The notes beneath the pieces are model-generated. The model ran no database searches and was not told the origin of the DNA. It was given only the letters and a program-made list of their open reading frames with translations. Of a stretch of DNA of 7,043 bases, positions 1 to 5,383 are shown one piece after another (position 1 is the stretch's first letter; every line of letters begins with the position of its first letter). The stretch comes from an uncultured Treponema sp. (GTDB lineage: Bacteria > Spirochaetota > Spirochaetia > Treponematales > Treponemataceae), in the NCBI GenBank assembly GCA_934699065.1, contig CAKUWD010000153.1, forward strand, positions 1 through 7,043. The letters are read 5' to 3'. The translations under genes and the position numbers were made by a program.

Positions 1-62
1 GAGCAGAGACATTCAGCCTGTTTAAAGACAAAAACACTTGTAAAACTTGTCATTCGCGATAA
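1..62 (+). CDS. Possible 3' end of an upstream gene (very uncertain)
   Basis: The third frame is open from the window edge to TAA at 60-62 and ends in NTCKTCHSR. The first frame is also open, to TAA at 70-72, so the frame is not established. The CKTCH string has the CXXCH form of a haem-c site, but 19 residues without context cannot support that reading. The segment overlaps the candidate ilvD promoter. It may be the tail of a gene outside the window or plain intergenic DNA. Confidence 0.15.
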   Translation, partial: AETFSLFKDKNTCKTCHSR

Positions 63-75
63 GTACGAGTAATAT
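47..75 (+). promoter_or_regulatory. Candidate sigma70 promoter for ilvD
   Basis: TTGTCA (47-52, five of six consensus bases) lies 17 bp upstream of TAATAT (70-75, four of six). Transcription would start near position 82 and give a leader of about 100 nt that contains the two palindromes at 93-154. This is a motif match only. A second TTGTAA at 39-44 could serve as an alternative -35 but has poorer spacing. No T-box or attenuator leader peptide was seen. Confidence 0.45.
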
Positions 76-89
76 TACACAAAAAAACA

Positions 90-163
90 GTCATGCTGAA
101 CTTGTTTCAGCATCTCTCAAAAAGAGCCCCCGAACCCTGAAACAAGTTCAGGGTCGAGGTGAC
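90..163 (+). repeat. Head-to-head pair of REP-like palindromes in the ilvD leader
   Basis: Unit 1 is an 8-bp stem, ATGCTGAA (93-100) with TTCAGCAT (106-113), and a CTTGT loop. Unit 2 is ACCCTGAA (134-141) with TTCAGGGT (147-154) and an ACAAG loop. The cores at 96-110 and 137-151 are exact reverse complements over 15 bp, and GTCA (90-93) is matched by TGAC (160-163). The two units are therefore copies of one element in opposite orientation, an arrangement like a BIME of bacterial REP elements. A short CTCT/AGAG hairpin (114-126) lies between them. The CTGAACTTGTTTCAG core resembles dispersed intergenic repeats common in several bacterial groups, which is recollection and not a search. As RNA the pair could fold into two hairpins or one long one upstream of the ilvD start. 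Confidence 0.75.
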
Positions 164-183
164 AGTGCATATTGAGGTTTCAA

Positions 184-1869
184 ATGAAAAGTGATAACGC
201 CAAAAAAGGTGTAGCCCGTGCGCCACACCGCTCATTGTTTTATGCAATGGGTTTTACTGATGAAGAATTGGAACGCCCGCTTGTTGGTGTTTGCTGTGCA
301 AAAAATGAAATAATTCCGGGCCATATTGAACTTGACCGAATTGCCGAAGCTGTAAAGGCGGGCGTGCGTATGGCCGGTGGAACTCCAATAGAATTTCCTG
401 CAATTGGTGTCTGTGACGGTATTGCCATGGGCCATGAGGGAATGAAATATTCTCTTGTAACCCGCGAACTCATTGCTGATTCCATTGAATGTATGACAAA
501 GGCTCATCAGTTTGATGCCCTTGTAATGATTCCTAACTGCGACAAAATTGTTCCTGGTATGCTGATGGCTGCAGCCCGCCTTGATCTGCCTACTGTTTTT
601 GTAAGCGGCGGTCCTATGATGCCTGGCCATCTGCCTGGAAAGGATGAATCAAATCCATACAGCGGACGAAATCTTTCTCTTACTGATATGTTTGAAGCTG
701 TTGGCGCGGTTGCAAGCGGTAGAATAACAGAAGAGCAGCTTCGTGAAATGGAAAGTGTTGCCTGTCCTGGTTGTGGAGCCTGCTCTGGTATGTTTACTGC
801 AAATTCCATGAACTGTCTTACTGAGTCAATTGGTCTTGGACTTCCAGGTAACGGAACAATTCCTGCCGTAAGCGGCCGTCGAATTGCTCTTGCTAAAAAA
901 GCCGGCATGAAGGTTATGGAAATGTTTGAGCGTGGTATTACTGCCCGCAAAATGCTTACAATGAAAAATTTTGAGAATGCTCTTGCTGCTGATATGGCGC
1001 TGGGCTGTTCTTCGAATACTATGCTGCACCTGCCTGCAATCGCACATGAGGCAGGTCTTTCAATTGATCTTCACATGGTAAATGAGATTTCTAACAGAAC
1101 TCCGAACTTGTGTCACCTTGCTCCTGCAGGCCACACCTTTATGTGTGAGCTTGATGATGCGGGTGGAGTGCAGGCTGTTCTTGCAGAGCTTGCTAAGAAA
1201 AATCTGATTGATACAAGTCTTATGACTGTAACCGGTAAAACTGTGGCAGAAAATATTGCCGGAGTTCGTAACCGTAATCCTGAGGTTTTGCGCCCGATTG
1301 AAAATCCTTTCAGCGACAACGGCGGACTTGCAATTTTGTTTGGAAATCTTGCTCCAAACGGAACTGTTGTAAAACGTTCTGCCTGTGCTAAAGAACTTAT
1401 GAAGCACACTGGTCCGGCGCGAGTTTTCAACGATGAAAGTGAAGCTATGGAAGCTGTTCAGAACCGCAAAATTAAGAGTGGGGATGTTGTTGTTATCCGC
1501 TATGAAGGTCCAAAGGGTGGTCCTGGTATGCGTGAAATGCTTGCTGTAACTGCTGCTCTTGCTGGTCAGGGGCTGGATAAGGAAGTGGCCCTGATTACAG
1601 ATGGCCGCTTCTCTGGAGCTACACGCGGAGCTTCTCTTGGTCACTGTTCTCCAGAAGCTGCGGTTGGAGGCCCTATTGCGCTTGTTGAAGAGGGGGACTT
1701 AATCACTCTTGATATCAATAACTATAAGATTACTCTTGAAGTTAGTGATGAAGAACTGGAACGCCGCCGTGCCGCATGGAAAGCTCCGGAAGCAAAAGTT
1801 AAAACCGGCTACCTTGCCCGCTACGCAAAACTCGTAAGTTCCGCAGACAAGGGAGCAATTCTGGAGTAG
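184..1869 (+). CDS. ilvD: Dihydroxy-acid dehydratase
   Basis: IlvD converts 2,3-dihydroxy-isovalerate and 2,3-dihydroxy-3-methylvalerate to the 2-keto acids that precede valine and isoleucine. It is a cytoplasmic iron-sulfur and Mg2+ enzyme. Family signatures run in order: IIPGH (about residues 43-47), CDGIAMGHEGM (from 77), PNCDKIVPGM (from 117; Cys119, Lys121), CPGCGACSGMFTANSMNC (from 194) and TDGRFSGATRG, whose serine at 477 matches the proposed catalytic base. The 561-residue length is normal and both ends look complete. I chose ATG at 184 because GAGG (174-177) lies 6 nt upstream; an in-frame TTG at 172 would add four residues and overlap that site. The CPxCGxC form is closer to E. coli IlvD than to the plant/mycobacterial [2Fe-2S] form, so the cluster type stays open. 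A Cys-Cys pair (37-38) stands where many relatives have Asn-Ser. No other ilv gene is adjacent. Sugar-acid dehydratases share the fold, but the motif set favours IlvD. Confidence 0.95.
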   Translation: MKSDNAKKGVARAPHRSLFYAMGFTDEELERPLVGVCCAKNEIIPGHIELDRIAEAVKAGVRMAGGTPIEFPAIGVCDGIAMGHEGMKYSLVTRELIADSIECMTKAHQFDALVMIPNCDKIVPGMLMAAARLDLPTVFVSGGPMMPGHLPGKDESNPYSGRNLSLTDMFEAVGAVASGRITEEQLREMESVACPGCGACSGMFTANSMNCLTESIGLGLPGNGTIPAVSGRRIALAKKAGMKVMEMFERGITARKMLTMKNFENALAADMALGCSSNTMLHLPAIAHEAGLSIDLHMVNEISNRTPNLCHLAPAGHTFMCELDDAGGVQAVLAELAKKNLIDTSLMTVTGKTVAENIAGVRNRNPEVLRPIENPFSDNGGLAILFGNLAPNGTVVKRSACAKELMKHTGPARVFNDESEAMEAVQNRKIKSGDVVVIRYEGPKGGPGMREMLAVTAALAGQGLDKEVALITDGRFSGATRGASLGHCSPEAAVGGPIALVEEGDLITLDINNYKITLEVSDEELERRRAAWKAPEAKVKTGYLARYAKLVSSADKGAILE

Positions 1870-1953
1870 ACAGAAATTACGCGAGTTTTGCGTAGCAAAA
1901 CTCGGTAAGCAGCCGAAAGGCTGCGACCAGATAAAGGTGCAATTCTGGAGTAG
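1820..1953 (+). repeat. Partial inverted and direct duplication of the ilvD 3' end, with hairpins
   Basis: Three copies of one 10-mer are present: GCAAAACTCG inside ilvD (1825-1834), its reverse complement (1882-1891), and a direct copy (1895-1904). The inverted match to ilvD extends to 15 bp (1820-1834 against 1882-1896). Positions 1882-1904 form a perfect 10-bp stem with a GTA loop. A second hairpin follows, GCAGCC-GAAA-GGCTGC (1909-1924), extended by GGT/ACC (1904-1906, 1926-1928). Bases 1928-1953 then repeat the last 26 nt of ilvD (1844-1869) with three differences. All three are synonymous third-position changes in the codons for Asp, Lys and Gly, and the final 15 nt including the stop are identical. 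The second copy is out of frame with the direct 10-mer by a net 14 nt. No U-tract follows either hairpin, so this is not a standard terminator. Confidence 0.85.
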
Positions 1954-1973
1954 TTTTTCGAAAAATTAAATAA

Positions 1974-2036
1974 ACCTATTGACAAAGTAGGTAATTCGAT
2001 ATATTCTCTGAGTATAAACCTACTAACTTAGTGGGA
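1974..2036 (+). promoter_or_regulatory. cysK promoter with two similar 19-bp operator-like dyads
   Basis: A consensus TTGACA (1979-1984) is followed by TATATT (2000-2005, 15-bp spacing) or TATTCT (2002-2007, 17-bp spacing). Dyad 1 (1974-1992) is ACCTA-N9-TAGGT and contains the -35. Dyad 2 (2018-2036) has half-sites CCTACTAA and TTAGTGGG around a central C and lies just past the expected start of transcription. The two match at 13 of 19 positions, share the preceding TAAACCTA direct repeat (1971-1978 and 2015-2022), and are centred 44 bp apart, about four helical turns. Sites over the -35 and in the start region suggest repression. An Rrf2-family regulator (CymR/IscR type, known to control cysteine genes in Firmicutes) is a reasonable inference; the regulator is not in this window. 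Confidence 0.6.
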
Positions 2037-2044
2037 AAATAAAA

Positions 2045-2107
2045 ATGTTGCTGTCTTGTATAACTGACGCAGCGGACTTTCCATTTTCAGGAGAAAACTA
2101 TGAGTGA
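2045..2107 (+). CDS. Possible 20-codon leader ORF overlapping the cysK start
   Basis: ATG at 2045 opens a 20-codon frame (MLLSCITDAADF...) that ends with TGA at 2105-2107, a few bases inside cysK in another frame. A weak GTGGGA (2031-2036) lies 8 nt upstream. There is one Cys codon. Translation through it would pass over the cysK ribosome binding site at 2089-2093, so coupling is conceivable. A short open frame like this can arise by chance; nothing shows it is translated. Confidence 0.12.
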   Translation: MLLSCITDAADFPFSGENYE

Positions 2108-3038
2108 AGTAAAACAGAGTTCATTGGAGCTGATTGGCGGAACACCAATTTTACAGCTGAATAATTATTCAAAAAAAGCCGGAATAAAAGATGCAAAAAT
2201 CCTTGCAAAGCTTGAATATCTTAATCCGGCCGGAAGTGTAAAAGACCGCGTTGCTCTTGCAATGATTGAAGATGCAGAAGAGAAGGGATTGCTTAAACCT
2301 GGTGCAACAATTATCGAACCAACTTCTGGTAATACAGGTATTGGTCTTGCAGCAGTTGCAGCAGCAAAAGGTTATCATGCAATTCTTACTTTACCAGATA
2401 CAATGAGTGTTGAACGACGAAATCTTCTTAAGGCTTATGGTGCAGAAATTGTTCTTACAGAAGGTGCTAAGGGAATGAAGGGAGCAATCGCTAAGGCAGA
2501 AGAACTTCAGAAGGCAACTCCTGGAAGTATTATTCCTGGACAGTTTATCAACCCTGCAAACCCTGCAATTCATAAAAAAACAACAGGTCCTGAAATCTGG
2601 AAGCAGACAGACGGCAAGGTTGATATTTTTGTAGCCGGTGTTGGAACTGGTGGAACGGTTACTGGTGTTGGTGAATATCTTAAGGAACAGAATCCTAATG
2701 TGAAAATTGTAGCTGTTGAACCTGCTTCAAGTCCTGTTTTGTCTAAGGGAGAAGCAGGTCCTCATAAGATTCAGGGAATTGGTGCAGGTTTTGTTCCTGA
2801 TGTATTGAATACAAAAGTTTACGACGAAATAATTCCTGTAGAAAATGACGATGCTTTCGAAGAAGGTCGTGCATTTGCCCAGAGTGAAGGAATTCTTGTT
2901 GGTATTTCTTCTGGTGCGGCACTCAAGGCTGCCCGTATTCTTGCTGAACGCCCTGAAAACAAGGGAAAGACAATTGTTGTTCTCTTGCCTGATTCTGGTG
3001 ACCGCTATCTTTCAACACCTTTGTTCAGTGATAACTAA
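2100..3038 (+). CDS. cysK: Cysteine synthase (O-acetylserine sulfhydrylase)
   Basis: CysK is a cytoplasmic PLP enzyme that makes cysteine from O-acetylserine and sulfide, the last step of sulfur assimilation. The sequence has the full set of signatures: NPAGSVKDR with Lys48 as the PLP-binding lysine, the substrate loop TSGNTG (75-80), the phosphate-binding GTGGT (182-186), GISSGAA with Ser271 near the pyridine nitrogen, and PDSGDRYLST near the C-terminus. The 312 residues match the roughly 310 usual for CysK, and there is no cystathionine-synthase regulatory domain. AGGAG (2089-2093) lies 6 nt before the ATG, giving a strong start. The gene is monocistronic between its own operator-bearing promoter and a strong terminator. 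A CysM-type or O-phosphoserine-using enzyme is less likely but cannot be excluded by eye. No cysE is nearby. Confidence 0.95.
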   Translation: MSEVKQSSLELIGGTPILQLNNYSKKAGIKDAKILAKLEYLNPAGSVKDRVALAMIEDAEEKGLLKPGATIIEPTSGNTGIGLAAVAAAKGYHAILTLPDTMSVERRNLLKAYGAEIVLTEGAKGMKGAIAKAEELQKATPGSIIPGQFINPANPAIHKKTTGPEIWKQTDGKVDIFVAGVGTGGTVTGVGEYLKEQNPNVKIVAVEPASSPVLSKGEAGPHKIQGIGAGFVPDVLNTKVYDEIIPVENDDAFEEGRAFAQSEGILVGISSGAALKAARILAERPENKGKTIVVLLPDSGDRYLSTPLFSDN

Positions 3039-3070
3039 TTATAATAGTAAATATAGTAAAATCTAAGGAA

Positions 3071-3108
3071 AAAGCGGTGGTTTTGACAGATTCAACCACC
3101 GTTTTTTT
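3071..3108 (+). terminator. Rho-independent terminator of cysK
   Basis: An 8-bp GC-rich stem, CGGTGGTT (3075-3082) with AACCACCG (3094-3101), closes an 11-nt loop and is followed directly by seven T residues (3102-3108). An A-run before the stem (3071-3073) can pair with the T-run, lengthening the stem. It begins about 35 nt after the cysK stop and separates cysK from the HD-GYP gene. Confidence 0.92.
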
Positions 3109-3111
3109 ATC

Positions 3112-3140
3112 TTTAAAAAAATAGAAAAATACAGTATCAT
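3112..3140 (+). promoter_or_regulatory. Candidate weak promoter for the HD-GYP gene
   Basis: TTTAAA (3112-3117) and TATCAT (3135-3140, five of six -10 bases) are separated by 17 bp. The expected start near 3147 would leave a leader of only about 12 nt. A small dyad, ATAAC (3142-3146) with GTTAT (3152-3156), lies between the -10 and the ATG. AT-rich DNA gives such matches easily. Confidence 0.35.
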
Positions 3141-3158
3141 AATAACATTAAGTTATAT

Positions 3159-4619
3159 ATGGAAAATACGATTGAAAATAAAAGGAAGAAGATTCCTGTA
3201 ATCACCAAGAATGTAATTTTATGTATTGTTCTTGCAGATATAGCGCTTTGTTCTCTGGTTTTTGCCATCAGTTATTATGCATTTAACCGTCAGTTTAGAA
3301 CTCAGTATGATACAAGCATGCAGGAAATCTGTTCTGCAGTACGCGACTGTCTTAATCCAGATGATTTTGCAGAGTATCTTGAAACCCGTAAAGAGAATGA
3401 GAATTATTATGATGTTCTTAAGATTCTGCAGAGTTTTGTAGACCGTTTTGATTTGAACGTAATTTATGTATCTGATGTAAAAGCTCCGGATTACACTCAC
3501 ATTACCTATTTTTATGATCCGATTAATTCTAACGGAGCCTGGGAAGCGCCTTATCCCTTCCTATATGAAGAAGATTATTTTGAGCCTAATTACAATGCTA
3601 CAACAAAACGGGTTTTTGAAGAGGGCGCTTCGATTACCCGTCATACAATTAAAACCCGCAGCGGTTCTCATATTACAGCACAGCTTCCGGTTTATGATTC
3701 AAAAGGAAAGATTGTTGCTGTTGTTGGTACCCAGAAAAATATTCAGGAATTTGTTGATGCAAGACTTTCTTTTGTAAGATTCGTTCTTATTATGGCTTTG
3801 ATTTTTACAACAGTTTTTGCTCTTTCATTTGCAACTTATTTTAACAGACGCTTTATCAGACCGATTCTTCTTATTACAAATGAAACTAACAGATTTGCAT
3901 CCTTTAATGGTAAACCTAGTTCCAGCCTGATTGAAGTTAAAAAGAGTGATGAACTTGGGGTTCTTTCACATTCAGTTTATCAGATGGAAGATGTCGTTTC
4001 GAAAAATATTGCGGCTCTTACCCGTATGACTAACGAAACGGCTCAGGCTCTCGCAAGTGCCATTGATGCAAAAGATACTTATACTCACGGTCATTCAACA
4101 CGTGTGGCAGAGTATTCAAGAGAAATTGCACGAATTTCAGGGAAGAGCGAAGCTGAATGTCAGGAGATTTATTTTTCTGCACTGCTTCATGATGTAGGAA
4201 AAATCGGTATTCCTGGAAAAATAATCAATAAGGTTGGCGCATTAACTGAAGAAGAATTTGCGGTTATTAAAACTCATCCTGTAATCGGAAATCAGATTTT
4301 GAAAAATATTACTCAGTCTCCTCATATCGGCGACGGGGCTTACTATCATCATGAGCGTTATGATGGAAAAGGATATCCAGAAGGCCTTGCCGGTTCTGAT
4401 ATTCCTGATATCGGCCGCATTATTGCCGTTGCAGATGCTTATGATGCTATGACAAGTAAAAGAAGTTACCGTGATATTCTTCCTCAAGATCAGGTTCGCA
4501 GTGAAATTGAACAGGGAAGCGGCTCTCAGTTTGATCCTGTTTATGCGAAAATCATGCTTGAGATGATTGATGCTGATAAAGATTACAAAATGAAAGAGAA
4601 TAACGAGAGTAACTCATAA
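3159..4619 (+). CDS. Membrane sensor with HAMP and HD-GYP domains (predicted c-di-GMP phosphodiesterase)
   Basis: The 486-residue protein has a membrane segment at about 17-41, an extracytoplasmic region at 42-203, a second membrane segment at 205-228, a HAMP-like linker to about 290, and an HD-GYP domain from about 295 to 472. The extracytoplasmic part has the size and ending (LPVYDSKGKIVAVVGTQ) of a Cache/PAS-like sensor, which is an inference. Metal and catalytic motifs are intact: HGHS (310-313), HD in LLHDVGKIGIP (344-345), THP (His373), HHERYDGKGYPEGLAG (397-412) and DAYDAM (426-431). HD-GYP enzymes with this full motif usually hydrolyse c-di-GMP to pGpG or GMP, so the protein probably couples an external signal to motility or surface behaviour. 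It carries no GGDEF, receiver or kinase domain. The start has no recognisable Shine-Dalgarno. It stands alone after a terminator, and no hairpin terminator follows it. Confidence 0.9.
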   Translation: MENTIENKRKKIPVITKNVILCIVLADIALCSLVFAISYYAFNRQFRTQYDTSMQEICSAVRDCLNPDDFAEYLETRKENENYYDVLKILQSFVDRFDLNVIYVSDVKAPDYTHITYFYDPINSNGAWEAPYPFLYEEDYFEPNYNATTKRVFEEGASITRHTIKTRSGSHITAQLPVYDSKGKIVAVVGTQKNIQEFVDARLSFVRFVLIMALIFTTVFALSFATYFNRRFIRPILLITNETNRFASFNGKPSSSLIEVKKSDELGVLSHSVYQMEDVVSKNIAALTRMTNETAQALASAIDAKDTYTHGHSTRVAEYSREIARISGKSEAECQEIYFSALLHDVGKIGIPGKIINKVGALTEEEFAVIKTHPVIGNQILKNITQSPHIGDGAYYHHERYDGKGYPEGLAGSDIPDIGRIIAVADAYDAMTSKRSYRDILPQDQVRSEIEQGSGSQFDPVYAKIMLEMIDADKDYKMKENNESNS

Positions 4620-4621
4620 TT

Positions 4622-4668
4622 TTACCCTGAATATCTGCATCTTACCCTGACATTTCGGCATCATACCC
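4622..4668 (+). repeat. Direct repeats with 20/21-bp period upstream of the redox operon
   Basis: TACCCTGA occurs at 4623-4630 and 4643-4650, and TACCC again at 4664-4668, so starts are 20 and 21 bp apart. GCATC follows the first two at 4637-4641 and 4658-4662. Repeats on the same helix face (about two turns), ending 9 bp before the candidate -35, suit an array for a DNA-binding activator or response regulator. They begin 2 nt after the HD-GYP stop. No matching regulator is known to me. Confidence 0.6.
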
Positions 4669-4677
4669 AAAACCATA

Positions 4678-4713
4678 TTGTTTTCCCGTCTATTCGGTTT
4701 TATTATGAAACCG
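4678..4713 (+). promoter_or_regulatory. Candidate operon promoter with a dyad across the -10
   Basis: TTGTTT (4678-4683) and TATTAT (4701-4706) are spaced by exactly 17 bp. The -10 lies inside an exact dyad, CGGTTT (4695-4700) with AAACCG (4708-4713), around a 7-nt centre. A weak -35 with repeats just upstream would fit an activator-dependent promoter, and the dyad could be a repressor site. The predicted leader is about 15 nt and holds GAGG (4719-4722) before the first gene. Confidence 0.45.
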
Positions 4714-4727
4714 TAAACGAGGTATAT

Positions 4728-5369
4728 ATGGTTTTAGAAGCAATTTTACTTGGACTTTCAACAGGAACTTACTGCACTATGTACTGCGGGCCTGTTTTAA
4801 TTCCCTTTTTATGTGGTAGTGAAAAAATCGGCTACAAAAGAAACTCCGGCCTTGTAGGCGTTTTTCTCCTTGCACGACTTGCAACTTATTTTGTGCTGGG
4901 CGCGGTTTTTGCAGCTCTAGGATTTTTACTGAATGAATACTGTGATCCGGTTCTCGCAAGAAAGCTTTCTACATTTGCTTACATTTTCTGCGGCCTTTCT
5001 CTTTTATGCAATTCTTTAGGAGTTAAGTTTCCATGGGGCTGCGGAGAAAATGGCGGCTGCAGGGCACCAAAACTTCGCCGCATGGGAAACGACTGGATTA
5101 CAGCAATTGTAACCGGACTCGCAGTCGGTCTTCATGTATGCCCGCCTTTATGGACAGCTATGCTTCGTTCTGTCTTTGGTGGAAACGGAATTACAGGTCT
5201 TTTCTATTTTGTATTTTTCTATATAGGAACACTTCCGTTTTTCATTCCTCTTCTTGGAATCCCTTTTATTGCTAAGAGACTTCCGGTTATAAGACGCATT
5301 TCCCGTGTAACTCAGTTCTGTGTAAGTCTTTACTTTTTGATTTTCCTTGGTCTTATTTCTTTGTTATAG
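4728..5369 (+). CDS. SafE/DsbD_2/CcdA-like integral membrane protein
   Basis: A 213-residue hydrophobic protein with about six membrane segments (roughly 2-29, 42-68, 80-98, 124-150, 155-181, 194-212). The first begins LSTGTYCTMYCGPVLIP (Cys16, Cys20-Gly-Pro) and the fourth contains HVCPPLW (Cys138). This resembles the paired TM1/TM4 cysteines of CcdA/DsbD, which carry electrons from cytoplasmic thioredoxin to the outside, and the CxxxCG motif of the DsbD_2 proteins often annotated 'sulfite exporter TauE/SafE'. A loop at 105-111 holds two more cysteines (CGENGGC) that might bind metal or form a disulfide. GAGG lies 5 nt before the ATG. It is the first gene of an operon, 14 nt ahead of the iron-sulfur gene, so a redox or metal-handling role fits better than sulfite export. 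Family assignment is good; substrate is unknown. Confidence 0.75.
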   Translation: MVLEAILLGLSTGTYCTMYCGPVLIPFLCGSEKIGYKRNSGLVGVFLLARLATYFVLGAVFAALGFLLNEYCDPVLARKLSTFAYIFCGLSLLCNSLGVKFPWGCGENGGCRAPKLRRMGNDWITAIVTGLAVGLHVCPPLWTAMLRSVFGGNGITGLFYFVFFYIGTLPFFIPLLGIPFIAKRLPVIRRISRVTQFCVSLYFLIFLGLISLL

Positions 5370-5383
5370 GGAGAAAATAAAAT

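Noticed and set aside
33..62. CKTCH as a c-type cytochrome haem site
   Set aside because: It is a short fragment in an unproven reading frame, with no other supporting sequence.
172..183. TTG start for ilvD, four codons upstream of the ATG
   Set aside because: It would use the GAGG that serves as the ribosome binding site for ATG 184 as coding sequence, and it has no good site of its own.
232..1644. Long open frames on the minus strand opposite ilvD
   Set aside because: They are antisense shadows of a well-conserved gene, with no recognisable domains and no sign of independent coding. The same holds for the minus-strand frames opposite cysK, the HD-GYP gene and the iron-sulfur gene.
1882..1928. 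Hairpins after ilvD read as a rho-independent terminator
   Set aside because: The stems are strong but neither is followed by a T-run; the next T-run (1954-1958) is 25 nt or more away and sits in its own small palindrome.
4728..5369. Literal annotation as a sulfite exporter
   Set aside because: The name is inherited from a broad family; the paired cysteines and the polyferredoxin neighbour point to redox or metal handling.
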